Shown here: piece after piece, positions 22,401-35,561 of the stretch
How positions within the stretch are numbered: position 1 is the stretch's first letter
Layout: every line of letters begins with the position of its first letter
NCBI RefSeq assembly: GCF_051401765.1
Contig: NC_135073.1
Coordinates: 3,534,001-3,598,000 of the forward strand
Length of the DNA: 64,000 nucleotides
From: Calliopsis andreniformis
Lineage: Eukaryota; Arthropoda; Insecta; Hymenoptera; Andrenidae
Direction of reading: 5' to 3'
Translations under genes and position numbers: made by a program
Notes under the pieces: model-generated
Database searches by the model: none
The model's input: the letters and a program-made list of their open reading frames with translations, nothing else
Told to the model about the DNA's origin: nothing

Positions 22401-25400
22401 AAAATTTTTTAATGTTAAGTTAATTGCAAAAGTGCATAATTTTTTGTTCAACAAATATAAATTTGAAGCAATAAAACTTCTTGCAAGGCACCTTTGAATA
22501 CAAACGTTAAAATATTTCTAACGGTGAATTTTAAAAGTAGTAAGAATTTATATCTTCACCAGGAATGAATCATAATAATAAACGTGTCAGGACACCATTT
22601 TGTGCATATAAATCTAACAGGGCGATTATTCTTCAGAAAGGAACCATTTTCCCAGAAAGTGCAAGGCTAAACGCCTTCAGTACCCTTTTAAATCCTCATC
22701 ATTCGTAATGGACGACGCTTTCGAGGAATGTTTCGCAATACGCTAATGGAAAAAGAGGAGACACGCTCGCAGCATGAAGATAACAATAATTAAACAGTCT
22801 TCTGGACATTATAATACGGGCAATTTGCTTGAGAAACGTGCGTGCGAAATTAGGGGCGAACCTTGTGCTCCTTCCGTTGCGTACCACAGAATACAAAGGG
22901 AGAATTAACGAAATTTCATTTAGTAGAAATTCGCCACGATGGCGTTTCGAGTCGATGAAGCCAGAATGTAGCCAGGGCAGCTTCTATTTGCCGCTGAAGG
23001 CAGTTATTACACCGTTATTTCACTCCTCTCCCCTTTGGTATTAAATTCTCATATTGTCATAGTCCGTGAGACTATGAAGCTGCAGTTACTGATGGCAGGT
23101 GCAGTCGTTACCCTCTGGATACTGTAATTTTTATTGATGGACTAGCGTGTGTATGGCTTAACGCGGGAAAAATGGACAATTCAAATCATGACTTATTTTC
23201 TAGGCTGACCTTTTTTGCATTCTGCGCCACGAATAACGTAAACCTCAATAAGTACTCAAATAATAGGTTCTTGAACTTTGATTGAAAAGGAAATGTAAAG
23301 AAGAATTGCTAAAATTATATTACTTGAGGTGTGTCGAACTGTGTTTTACACAATTTACTCTATCGAAGGGAATGCAATTCTGTTGACGAATATAAAGTTT
23401 TAAACTTTATGGATAATTGTTTACCATTCACGGGCTTTTTAATCGTAAGCTTTTAAGTAATAAACAACTGAGGATTAACATTTAATCGTGTAAATGTTCA
23501 TTATTCTATTCTTTTTAAGTATAAGTTAATGTAGAATGATTTTTCTATAACAGCGTAGAAGGTATGTCTTCGGTTACGACTTTCCTGAATTATATTTCGT
23601 TAACGAGGAATGGTTTCGCAGACCATTCACTGGTATATTTCACTGGTATAATTCTCGAAAAAGTTGTTATCCCAAGTTTCCTTGTACGAACGTACAAATT
23701 TTCCAGAAGACATTGAGATAACGAGCTACTTTTGCCAGAAATTTTTCTACATATCCATTATTTATTGTGTTGCATCTGATATCGACCTAATCCTCAATTT
23801 TAAAGTGAAATTTAAGATGAATAAATTTAATTTAAATCCTTTAAAGAATACAGTTTTTTTTTTTTTTTTTTTTTTTTAAATAGAAGCTCATAATTTGCTC
23901 TCCCATTTCTTAAATTCCTCTCGCTAGTTTTTGCATGTTTTGTCATGTTCACCTCTGGCAAAGCAAACACAATCTATCCCATCTATCATTACAGGAACTA
24001 GTTTACTAAAGCAAGCTTCTGGTCGATAGTCATATGCAAGTAGGTATTTAACCAGAGGATACTGTACTCGCTTACTATGCCATAAACGCATCTAATCTAG
24101 CTAGATAAGTAATTAACGAACACAATCTTGTACTTGCGCGTAACTACAATCTGTAAAATAAAAAATCACGAGGAGATGAATGGACGACAGTAAATCTATG
24201 GCTTTGTAGAATAAGCACTCGAGAAGTTGAAATATTCTTACTGTACAATTAGAACTGAATTCGCCGCAAGGTAAACGCAAAAATGTAGATATGTAGCCAG
24301 GTCGACGTTACGCGAAAACTAGGTTAGGTAATTTGTATCGACCATTTCATTACACGTTCGCGTTGCATCTACGTGTTCGCGAAATCGTGTTGCGAGTCGC
24401 AAATCAATATTACTTCGGATCGGTCTCATTTTTATTCTCGCGTCGTTGCTCGATGATATGATAACGCGAAGACGGCGTTTGCTGCAGAACCATGAGCGTA
24501 ATGGAACTTCTGCATTCTTTTTATTAGTAACCTATTCTTACTTAGACAACTAGGACACCAAATTTAGAGTTTAAATGTCATCATTATTACGCAAATTATG
24601 TTCCATTAACTTCTACACAGTTTTGTGCAAATATCTTTGTGTATTTATAAAATAATTCTATATCTAAATGCCAGATGAACTCAGGTTCCTTTCTCAAAAT
24701 TAAATTTTAGACAGTATCATCTTACTGCTTCTTCTTAATTTTATTAAAATAATAGACATCTATTTAAACTACGTTATAAGTGAAGGAGATTTAGCAATAC
24801 ATATGAACCATTTCAAATACTACGTTAAGAATTGGGTGGTCGAATTTGTTCTGTGTTCCTGAAAAATGATAGGAAAGAACTTGGGACAAGTTGGGTCTCT
24901 GGTACAGAATTAAGATGAAGAACGTTACGTATATTTCACTGTGTAAAAATAAATATGACTCTGGAGCTGGATATAATCGTAGGTAATATTGCCAACTTTT
25001 AGTTTGCTAAAAATTTGTAACAAAAGAAATCGTGATTTGAACTCCATTTCTTTAAAGGTATTTATAGGAGCTTGAATTTATATAATCATATAAATGCAGT
25101 ATCTTTTAATCGATGACGTTCACTGTCTTTTATAGCTTGGACAAACACAGCAAATCAAGTAACAACTTTCAATAGAGAAATAAAAATTCTTCTCAATTTA
25201 ATTGCAAGTACTAATAGGTCACGAAGTTATATGCGGAGTCCGCAACAATACTATATTTTATATTTTAATTGGTATTAAATTTCCTTCGTTTAAAATCATT
25301 CATTTATGCCAATAAAGGTAGAAATTCATAAAATTTCTCATATTGTGTCACAGTTCGAGTTATCAGAATTGAATAGTGAAATCCAGCTTCGTTAAAAAGC

Positions 25401-27574
25401 TCTATGACTAGGAATCGCTTCGCTTTCTGTGCCACGCAACGTGAGCTGAAAGGAAGTTGTAAAGAACGAAAGTTGAAAATGGCTGAAACACGAACATAAA
25501 TTGAGAGACGATCGTTGCGTCGATGGTGGTCCACGTTCGAAGAGCGTCGAGAAAACGTGCAGCGCGGCAGTGTACACACAGCGAATGAATCGCTCGGTTA
25601 AATGATGTAATCACAAGGAGCAACGATCACGAATCAAGACCTGTGATCCGCAGGACGCATGCAAACGTACGCGATTACGGACGTGAGCTCGCTAGGTACA
25701 CAGGTTGAATGGAGACGAAGTTCAGAGTAGCGAACGATTGCGCATGGAAGACGGAGAACGGGCGAAGGAAGGCGGAGTATGGGGTTCGTTGGGAAGGAGT
25801 CAAGTGGCTTGACGTTGAATAAAGCACGGGAGCGGCGGTTAAAGCCACATAATCAACACGGCTAATCGTAAGAGTTTAACTGGTTGCTAGCTTGCACCAA
25901 GGATTCAGAGATCCAGAGGATTCTTTGCGCTTCACGATTACGGTCATTGTTACTGGAGGAAGATTTCGAATCCTAAATCCCTGTGCGTTGTTCGGGACAA
26001 TTTGGTCCGAACCTTAATTCCTTAATGTTTTTTAATAAGCATTCAGTTTACACGAAACTGTAAATCGATGACTTTCGATGATACCTTGTATTTAAGGTAT
26101 AGTATCTACATTATTATATGAAAATGCACTTAACAGTGTTTTATGCAATAAATGTTAATTTGATTATGCTTGTATGTTAATAGTTATTTACACAGTGCAT
26201 AAAGATTAAAGGAAAGAACTTGGGAAACTAAAGTGGTAGCCATTAAAATGATCGTAATTAGTAAATGTTTGAGCCTTTATCAGTTTTTTATTTTGAGTTT
26301 TTCATAAAAAATACAATCGTTACATGTTACAATTTTTTATCAGTGCTTAAGATTCTACTGTTCCTTTAAATTCTCTATTTACACGAAGCATCTTAAATCT
26401 TACTATTGTAATATATACAACTATTTTAACAGATTTTACGTCACTGACAGTCTTTCTCTGATTTCCCATATCTCTTTTTTATTGATTTCTTAGTTCTTCA
26501 AGCTTTCATTTAGGAAAAGCTCAAAATTCTGTACCCTTTTTCTTCCATGTCGTTTTATATCCCAAATTATCTAAGAAAAATGCTTCTAGGAATAGAAAAG
26601 AAAAATAGTATATTCTTTTAATTATCTAAAATAAAATGATACCTTTACTAATTAATTTCGTTGAACTAGCTTCTCGTCATTCAGATTACTAAAGCTTCAT
26701 AAAACGTGACAGAAATGTAGAAAAGAAGACAAGGCAGGAACGTTTCTCGTAGGTGAGAACTAACAATAAGTCTAGCTAATGACTGTAGCTTATCCTTTCT
26801 TAAGGATTATCAGACGTCGAGGGAAGTTTATTCAAAGATTTACCGAGTCCAAGTAGCAACACCTGTGCTTTCACTGAATCAACTTCACTCACAACTCGCG
26901 TTGCCATTCCAAGCAACTGTACATTTAAACATTGTAAGCTCGTGGTGCGTTTGAGCAGTATGGGGGACGTAGAAACAGAAACACCAACCTGCCATTATAA
27001 CAGCATGTCAGTTGAAACTTGTGAAACGAGCAAGTCTAGTATTGACGAGGCAAGAACGCGAGTCTTCGTATTTTACTTGAAAATATAAAAGTGTTATCTA
27101 TAAAAGTGTCATATTTTCACACTGATATTAATGTCAAAATTTTTATTTACTGACTCTAAGAATCTGGAGTAGAATTAGAAAAATACATTTGTATGCTTGC
27201 TTTGTGGGCTGCTATACTTTTCACCGAAGACATCTTCAGTATAATAGGTACTTACGTATACATATTTTTCAAATTTGGTACACTTGTCGCATTTTATGAT
27301 CCCCTCACTTTTCTTCGACCTGTAGAAACGAACAGTATCCTCTTTGCCCCATTGTAGCGCAGCTTCTTCAAGCTGTTGTACTTTTTCGATATTTCACCAG
27401 AAGAGGATAAATATCGCTAGTCAAAAACAGCTTTTTGAATTCTGATGGAATGTTTAAAGATTTCTTAAGAATTCTTCTTGGTAACTATTTCAGTTTCTCG
27501 AATAATATAAAATAAAATGGAAAATTAAAACATGAAGAAATATTTATAAAGAATGTAAAATAATAATATTATTA
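22401..27574. other. Non-coding stretch with GC-richer blocks and a poly-T run
   Basis: GC-richer blocks lie at about 22620-23045, 24290-24500 and 25390-25990, with AT-rich DNA between them. Overlapping frames at 25304-25623 occupy three registers of the same block. None of the frames is gene-like. A 24-base T run at 23854-23877 is listed separately. Confidence 0.45.
23854..23877 (-). repeat. 24-base T homopolymer
   Basis: An uninterrupted T run on the plus strand equals a poly-A tail on the minus strand. It could mark the 3' end of a retroposed sequence whose body would lie to the right of 23878. I recognise no SINE, LINE or processed gene there, so a simple homopolymer is equally likely. 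Confidence 0.7.
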
Positions 27575-27676
27575 TTAACACTTTATGCTCGGGCGAATGT
27601 AGGTGCGGATTGTACGTAAACCGGGTCAGTTTTGGCCTCAAGTCTATTAATAGGCTTCCCGGGCATAAAGTGTTAA
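27575..27676. mobile_element. TTAA-flanked MITE, piggyBac-like, second copy type
   Basis: The element starts TTAACACTTTATGCTCGGG and ends with CCCGGGCATAAAGTGTTAA, so its 102 bp are bounded by about 19 bp of terminal inverted repeat that includes the TTAA. The interior is GC-richer and unrelated to the element at 1299. The terminal pattern TTAAC, then CTTTRYRCTCGG, is clearly related, which points to one transposase mobilising several miniature families. Confidence 0.8.
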
Positions 27677-30600
27677 GACGTTAAGGAATAATATTTCATA
27701 TTTTACAAAATATAAATTTATTATTTACCTTGCAAGTTTTTTTTACCTATTAAACAAGTAGGATAATAATCTCATCAAATTACTCATGATTATAATTTGA
27801 AGTAAGTAAATACTTATATTATATCACGTCGAAGTTTAATAGCAAAGTATTTGAAGTCAGCTAAAATAATTTTACCAAAAACGGACAAAAAGTGCACTAA
27901 CGCATTTGTTTGTTAAAAGCTGCGAATAGTTGGAGCATCAGGAATCGAACAAATTGTTCCTTAGGAGTGGTCGCAGCGTTTGCCACGCATTCATTTACGT
28001 AGCTTCTCGTTACGATGTAGTTAATTCGAAAGAACAGGTCCCCCTTTTCCTCCAGCTTTCTCTTTTCCACCGTCTGCATCGATTTCGTAGGATAAACTTG
28101 ATCACGAGCAAGGGCTCCGACCAAACAAGGGTTGCGAGAGCATCGTTTGAAGTTACGCCCCCAACCCGTTTTCCTCTAAACTTTCAGCAAACTTCGGGAC
28201 TTTAAGAATATCAAGGTGTTACAAGAAAATCGCGTGTTCCCTGCCGCCAATATCCTTACTTGTTTAGACTAAGCTTTCACGCGGAACGATAAATCACGGT
28301 CTTGGAATAATTTGCACCTGTGTCGGAAGAAATTGTATTAATCGACTTTCATTAACACCACTCGGTTGTTCTTAAAATTAGCGTTAAATGACTGCACAAA
28401 TAGAGTGAATTTTATTGCAGAAACACTTTCTGTAGAAAACATTTTATTTGTTTACACTGTTGGATAACCGACTTTTTGCTAACATTTCGATAGCAACTAT
28501 GCAGCTGCCTGATAAGGGCTTTATAACAACTTTGTTCACAACAATTTGCATACCTATCGTTACATTCTCCATTTTCAAGTACTTTGTGCAGAACTAGACG
28601 TATGTAGGTAGATATCCATTTAGCTATTTTGTAATCTAAGGGCTCTCGTTAGCCTGTCTTCACCAAATACATAGTCTATTTAAAATTAGGCCAATATTCT
28701 CATTTTAGCAGTTTTCAGAGACAATTTTCCATAGATATATTTCATAATTGTAGATTATTTACTTACATTGTTGTACTTCAGCTGCGCGCTACCGTCCATA
28801 ATTAGATATTTGAATATTCAATGGAATGTGATTAAAGTGTTCATATTTTTATTTTTGCTCTTGATGGCTGAAAGAATACGATCTGAAACGTTATTGATAT
28901 TAAACTTATTGTTAATCATACCTATATCATATGTTTCATATCTCAAATAAAGATTTAAGTACGTTACATAGATATGTTAATTGTCGTGAAATTCAAGGTG
29001 AAATTCGTGTCTGACTAAAACGTGAATAGGTTCAGAAGATTTACATGTTCGAATATTCATAATTTTTCAATAAGTATTTTGTATACAGGATTTGGATTTT
29101 TATAAAAATCGTGGACAGGATTTGTTGACATAACAAATACATTTAGAGTTAATTATTCCATGCTAACATATTTCGATTCAACTCGTTTCCGTCGATGTAT
29201 AACATGCTTCCAATAAAACTTACGTTTTTGGGGCAAATTCAATTGAAAAACCAACAATTAAATTATAGATAAAGTGTGAAAGTGAAGCGCTGTCTTTATT
29301 ATTTTTATTTTGATCTTTTACATATTTATTTCATATTTAAAAAATTGTTTTCCCGGAAACAATTTGGGAAACAGCGTCGATCCAGTTTCAAGTAAATTAC
29401 AGACACTTGCGTAAAAGGAGGCTTGATAACAACTGGCGAGGCAAATATCGATGTACCAGTGTAAATATGTTTACTGTAACATTCAGCCATGATCCATCAC
29501 AAATCAGTGTGGCTGTAATTAATCAAAGCAATATTATCGGGCAATAATCGAGCGATGTAATTGCAGTCGTGATAACGTGAAACAGCAGCGATTAACGGTC
29601 ACGGATGTATTCATGCAGTCTGGGTAAAAGTCAGACATAATGAAACCAAGGAGAATTAGAAATGGGAATATCGCTTTTAAAAGGAAATCCACTTTTAAGT
29701 GATGATTTCACCGCAGTATGGATGAAGATGAGCATAATATGTATTTTATGATCATTGTGTTTACAAAACAGTATATGATTTCAAATACATATTCCGATCT
29801 GCCAACTTCTATACACATACTACTGTGTAGTGTTAGGTTTGAATTCTAAATATGTAATAACTAAGTTTGTAAGTGTTATCAAACAAATGTTTGCAAGAAC
29901 TTATTAATTTATTTGTTTTATAAAAAATTTATTTTTTTTCACGTTATAAGCTAAATAACTGATGGTGAGGTTTTTAATTTTGATATAAAAATATGATATC
30001 TCATAAAAAGTTATATTCCAATTTTACAAACGCAACGCTTAAACTTTAGGTCAGGCTTAAAACACTTTATATTAAAACAATTTGTTTGTAGTAGCTACAA
30101 AATATTTTTAAGAGAGTTATCATGACACTATACGTACTTATTTAAGACATGAGAAAGTAATATTTGTCTAAGAAATGAAATTTCATATTTTACATTATAC
30201 TGAATAAGGGTATTGTCTAATTAGATGCAGCTAATTAAAAACGAAGTTTTTATTTCGTTTTTACGAAGAATATTACTGTTGAAAAATATGCTTACTAGAG
30301 TTCAAGTAGAGTTAAAGGTAGAGAAAACCCGAAGTCGTCAAATTGACAGGGTTAAACATAAAAAGATGGAGGATTCTGCTATTGAGTTAAGTGATTGAAC
30401 GCGAGAATTGATTAACAAATGATCGAAACTGAATTATCTCTCTTTATATGTCTTATATAGACAATAAACTCCTGAGCTCTTTTAAGAGGTATCTTTGTTT
30501 ACCATCTTGAGTAATTTACGACTTCGGAAATTCTTTAACGTCACCTAGTTATTGTTAGTATTTTCAAATTTGACGTACTTGTTACACTAATATAAGAGTT

Positions 30601-30779
30601 ATCTATTTCACAACATAAAATACACCTCGTAAACGTTACCAAATTCTACTAAAATCAGAGTTAATCATTAAATTAATGTCCATAAGGATCCATCGAGATA
30701 GTTCAATGTTTCTCAAGCGTGAATGCTAGTAGAACACTTTATTTAACCTTCTCGGTTTACTCTGTTTCAAGGAATTGTC
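27677..30779. other. Non-coding stretch, mostly AT-rich
   Basis: A GC-richer patch at about 27900-28340 carries overlapping frames on both strands (27897-28205) with no motif. The remainder to 30779 is AT-rich with T and A runs. No repeat end, RNA gene or splice-site pair stood out. Confidence 0.45.
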
Positions 30780-31700
30780 TCGATTCCCCCTAGGAGTTAC
30801 ACCCCTGTGTATAGACTGACATGGAAGTGCATATCAGCAGAGCGACAAGGGGCGCGGCGGTAATTTCAATTAAACACATTCCAGGGTACAGGGTTCACCG
30901 TGAACCGAATTCTGGTTCGAGAGATATCGACGTGTCGCGGTCCTCGGTTGGCTTCACCTTCCTCTACGAGTCCACCGCAATCGATAAGTCGAGCGTGTTA
31001 ATTAGAGTTAAATAACTGGATCAATCGAATTTGTCGTCGTCGGTCCCATTGCTCCTTGTTACTATAATTGTTGACAAAGTCGTGGGAACTTCTTCTTACG
31101 CCCCTGCTTCCCGCGAAACCATAGTACACTCATAGTAGTGCTTCCTATACGCGAAAACGTTGCTTCAGCACGCCAGAGAATCCATCTAAGGATTCTCCGT
31201 CGAATTACTATACTTCTCACGAATAACTTACCAGCAGCTCAGGTTCTAGCTCTTTCTGACTCGTTCCTGGCTAGTTAGCGCCAACTGTAACAAACTTCAC
31301 TCGACAGAGAAGATTCTTTCAACGAAGATCGTCTTGAAAGCCCTGTAACTTGCTTGGAAGAGTCTCGGTCTCGAGATATGTTTAAGAAATGAAATTTTCC
31401 AGGGAAAGCTAAGCTCGAACGCGAGCGAGATATGATAGTTCAACATGATAGTGAAGTGACACACTAAGGATGGATCTGGTTGAGCAGTACACGAACCGAT
31501 ATTCTGGCATTGTCATTGTAATTTCACGGTTGAACACACAGGCCGGGCGGAGAACCGAGGTGATGTATTCCCGAGGTGTGATCGATGACGTGCGTATCTG
31601 AAACCGCCGCCGTTGTAAAGAGGGATCTTATGCCAAGACAACGTTGACAACGTGGAAAATGAGAAACGTGAAAGATTGCGGTCGTGTGAAAAAGGAGGAC
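30780..31700. other. GC/CpG-richer non-coding block
   Basis: This long GC-richer block begins at about 30780 with CCCCCTAGGAG and is dense in CGA and CGG words. The frame at 30821-31015 ends without any domain signature. The size and sharp borders make it a candidate regulatory region, but no specific site can be assigned. Confidence 0.35.
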
Positions 31701-34190
31701 TCTTAAATTAAGATCGGTGGTTAAAGAACCAGTTCAACTTACGATTTTACGAAACCTACTATTAGTGATGTTTCTAGAGCTCTGGAAAGATTGTATATGT
31801 GTTTGTTGCTCATGAGCTAAGCGTTACCTAGGTTTCTGATGCTCTCAATCCACGCTTCGTCAGCGAGAAGCTAATAAATTCGTGTTTGAAGGAGATAATG
31901 CCGAGGTTAATCTAACGTGTGCTGACTCGTCAGACAATAACATGGAATTGCATGGCTCGTAAATGGTGAAGTTCGTTGTAATTGTTTCTGGGTGAATAAT
32001 TTGGTTGGGCAAGTTGTAGTTACATGAGTTTATAGCGCAGTAATTTAATGCTTATAACTGTTAGGAAAAAATTTATGACTTCACCAGGATTGTTTGTTGT
32101 GTAACATTAGTATCAACACTTAGCCGATGGAATTGATGGATACGTAACACTAAGAAGCTCAAGGAGTAAGAAACGAGTAAAAGGATGTTCATGAACATTT
32201 GAGTAATTTCTCATAAAATAAGTCATCAACAAACGAATTAGATATCGTGTTTATTTTCACTTGAAGTTAAGGTCGGCCATAAAGGTTCTTAAGATAAATT
32301 AGAATTCTTAGGATTAATTACTACCAGTTTAATTGTGTTTACTAGAACAAACAATAAACATAAAACTTTGTGAAACTGGAAGTTAACACATGTGTCCTAA
32401 TTGAACATTTAATTAATTTTTTCCATATGTTCGAAACAAAAATTGAATTGAATCTAAGATCTACTTTATTATAAGTTAACACATACGATTATAGCTACTA
32501 AGCTAGATCACATTCACTAGAAATGTTTAGAAAATAACGTTCTGTGTTCTGTATCAGGTTTCAAGGAACAAGAACCTCTGGCTCTCAGCTTTTAGCAATC
32601 TTCTAATGAAGCTCCTGATCAACAATTTTTGTCTTCGTACTTCATTTTTCTGCAGTTGGATTTCTCATTACATACATCATAGAAATGGCTCACCAACAAA
32701 CCCCGACGCGAATTCCTCGAACAATAAGGTGCTAAACACCCTGAAAAATTGAAAAAGGCTACATACTAGATCGTTAAGACTCTAATCTGTTAGAAAGTTA
32801 AGCAAGACCGCCTTATGCCTAACCAGGCCTTCATTGTAAGCTCACGCTAGGTTTCTCACTTAAAGATAGCTAGCCACGGCTGTATATAGCGTGTAATATG
32901 GTACGAAGGAGATAAGGACGACATGTATGTCGACGAGTCGGCCAAGATAAGCCTCGAAGAACCGGGGACGGGTTACCAAGGGGGAACTTCCTCATTTCTC
33001 AACCCCTTCCGCACTTATCGTCCGGGTTATGCACCATTTCCATACACCTAATGGTGCACCGCGAATAGCGAAACAGCATTTCGTTTTAATGGGGAACAGT
33101 GTACATAGCCCCTCTTACAACAGGGTTTTGGCAAGTTCCCGTCGCCGTCGTCGTTGCCGTCGACCCCGTCGTCTTTGTCGTCCTCAAAGTTCTCCTCTTC
33201 GTTAAGTGCTTTGGCAACACGTCCTTGAACGTTTTTGCCGTCAATGAAGTTAAATTTTCTCGCGTTCGCCTTTAAAAGTTGAGCCCCCACCCTTGCCCCG
33301 ACGACCGTCGTCGTTCTGTCGCTGATTAGGGAAGAAGATTCCCCTCGTTGGGGAAACTTTCGAGCCACCACGTTTTCTTGTCACGAGAAAATTAAGAAAC
33401 CTCGAAAAATATATTCGGACATTTTATTTTTTGCAGTTTAACGACCAGGCTTCTTCGAGGCTAAATCATTCCTTTTGCAGTAGTTAAACATGTAATAGAT
33501 ACCTATTGTTTTTATTTTGGTTTTACAGTAGAATCCTGTATTTCCTTCTTTACGTGCAGATTCTGTATGTAAAGATGGGATTTTGAGGCTGGTATCTGTA
33601 TGTTACATAAAGGCTTACTTGAAATTGAATTTTCACTAATATGAAAAGTTGAAAAAAATGTTTGAGTTTGACTGGAAACACCTTCCATATCTCACTTGTG
33701 TTTAACTTTTTAGGGCAAATTTACGATATTATATACATGATGAAAAGCTTGAGATATTTAATGTTAGAAATGTTTGATGACAGATAATTATGAGATTTCT
33801 GTGAAAAAAATTTCGTTATATCTTTAATTGTAGAATTGATAATCTTTGTTTTACTGTCCTTATAAATTGCGAATTACTGTTGACTTCGCTCAATAATGCT
33901 TTTGATGTTCAGAGGTTCGAGGTTTTTGCTTTTCTATTTCTTCTCTCAAAATAATTAATGACGTCTCTTTGATTTTCAATATTCATGCAATTCAGCTGAT
34001 TTTATTGGTAAATATTTTTAGGTTTTACATAAAGTATTCAAAAAGAACAACGTTAATAGATACACACAAGAATAAAATATCGACGCAATAGAAAATTCAG
34101 TAAGCGAAATATGGCTATCATGAAACGATTTGGCCTCGTTTATCTATAAATTATACCTAGGTATAATAAAGAAACAGAAATTGGTGCACA
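31701..34190. other. Non-coding stretch with a (GTC)n-like tract
   Basis: AT-rich sequence flanks a GC-richer block at 32690-33400. Within it, an imperfect GTC repeat lies at 33141-33183 and produces an Asp-rich run in the minus-strand frame 33048-33371. The reading frame has no other feature, so the repeat is the likely reason it stays open. Confidence 0.4.
33141..33183 (+). repeat. Imperfect (GTC)n trinucleotide tract
   Basis: GTCGCCGTCGTCGTTGCCGT and the following CGTCGTCTTTGTCGTCC form a 43-base interrupted trinucleotide repeat. On the minus strand it encodes GAC/GAT Asp codons in one frame. Confidence 0.7.
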
Positions 34191-34358
34191 TTAATCCTCT
34201 ACGCTCATAATTTTAAATACTCTTGCAAAGAATTCTTTATTATATTAACCTTTTATACTCTCAAGTTTTCAAAAATATTCTTTCCAAGAATTCTCTATTA
34301 TTTTTACCCTTTACTCTGAATTTGTTTAAAAATTTTCTTTTCAATAACTCCCTATTAT
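34191..34358. repeat. Three diverged 54-58-bp tandem units
   Basis: Units at about 34191-34244, 34245-34302 and 34303-34358 each begin TTAAYCYTYT or a decayed form, pass through TACTCT/CGCTC, then a T-rich middle, and end with a variant of AATTCTYTATTAT. Divergence is high, so the array is old. The unit start resembles the TTAACCTTTTATACTC element end, which suggests that a transposon terminus was itself duplicated in tandem. Confidence 0.6.
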
Positions 34359-34451
34359 TCTATATCAATTTAAAAATGGTACTCCGCACAGGAGTACCTG
34401 TCAAGGACATTGAAGTTAAGTTACACTCGACATAGGAGTGTAAAGGTTTAA
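34245..34451. mobile_element. Probable TTAA-flanked element with hairpin end
   Basis: The left end TTAACCTTTTATACTCTC and the reverse complement of the right end, TTAAACCTTTACACTCC, align with one indel and few mismatches. Near the right end are two tight stems: GGTACTCC/GGAGTACC at 34378-34398 and ACACTC/GAGTGT around 34423-34441. The terminal pattern matches the TTAA elements at 1299 and 27575. The left part overlaps the tandem array, so this is either a composite or an element that grew by duplication of its end. Confidence 0.55.
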
Positions 34452-35537
34452 TCATTAATAGTTTCAGCGATAAACCATCTATCGCGTGAGAATTCTCTTT
34501 TCAAATACTTCTCCCAGTAACTCTTCTTCGCCAAGTAGAAAAGTATGCTTTTAAGTTAGAAATTCATTAGAAACTCGTTTTATTACAAACGAAGTCAGAC
34601 GCAGACACTGCAATGAAGTTTCCTCCAGGGAAATACGCGTGTCTCTGGGTAATTGCTTGATTAGGACGATGCTAACAGGGTGATATCCAACCTTTGAGAA
34701 AGCAAATAACGTTGTAATCAATGGACGTCGACGCGTTATACACTCGTGTATATACGTTTCCAGTGAACGCCCATGCGTCGCGATCAGTAATGTTTCCTCC
34801 TCGTCCTGGCGAACCGAAGTGTTTGCATTGGGAACAATATGCTCCGTCTGTGGCCATTCGTCGCGGTATTTTATCATGTGCTCTGTTTTTTCGTGTTTTC
34901 ACGCCGTGTCCCATGCATATTCACGCGACACGCAAGTTCCGTTCTTATCTTCTTGTGTTCTTCGTCGTCGATAAAACCGGACGCTTTGGGTTGCGCGAGA
35001 CATTTTTAGAATGCGATAGGATAATTTCATTTTGATAAATTTTTACGTTCTTCGGTACTCTAGCTTGAGAAACGAGCAGCAATGTATCACCATAACATAC
35101 GTACAGTAAACCAGCTATAATGTACGAGAGGAAAAATATGTAGGCCCTGTGACCTCGAAATCTGTGGGTGATCCTGAGGACTCAGAAAGAAAACTTTATT
35201 TATAGTATATTTAAACATTTAGGTTACTAAAATTCTCTGCCAAGTAGTATTTGTACCGTTTTATGATGAAGTTGATGAAGATGCTTTGAATGTTAGATTT
35301 TAATCCTAGAACATTAACACGAGGAATCAATCCGATGCAACTATATATGCTATCGTCTATATATTCTTGTTTTTATTAATCTGTTTGTTTGGAAATATCT
35401 TTTCTGTTTTAGAATATCTTTCGAAACAAGAATAATCTTTTTTCATCAAAACATGACATAATATTCATTTAATTTGTCACTATGTTGAATAAATTTCTTT
35501 CAGAATGACTTATGTAGCTATAGTATTTACGTAAATG
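34452..35537. other. Non-coding stretch with a GC-richer block
   Basis: A GC-richer block at about 34560-35035 contains overlapping frames on both strands (34551-35035) with no recognisable motif. The rest is AT-rich and leads into the T-rich tract of the second ratchet point. Confidence 0.45.
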
Positions 35538-35561
35538 TTTCTTTTTTTGTTGCAGGTAAGC
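35538..35561 (+). other. Recursive splice (ratchet) point 2
   Basis: A T-rich tract at 35538-35550 is followed by TTGCAG|GTAAGC with the junction at 35555|35556. It shares the 19-base core TTTTTTGTTGCAGGTAAGC with the site at 1532, although the flanking DNA is unrelated. Shared function rather than a shared repeat is therefore the simpler explanation. A branch-point-like TTAC lies within 30 bases upstream. The distance to site 1 is about 34 kb. Confidence 0.65.

Noticed and set aside
33048..33371. 107-codon minus-strand frame with an Asp-rich stretch
   Set aside because: The Asp run is a translated imperfect GTC repeat, and nothing else in the frame resembles a known protein.
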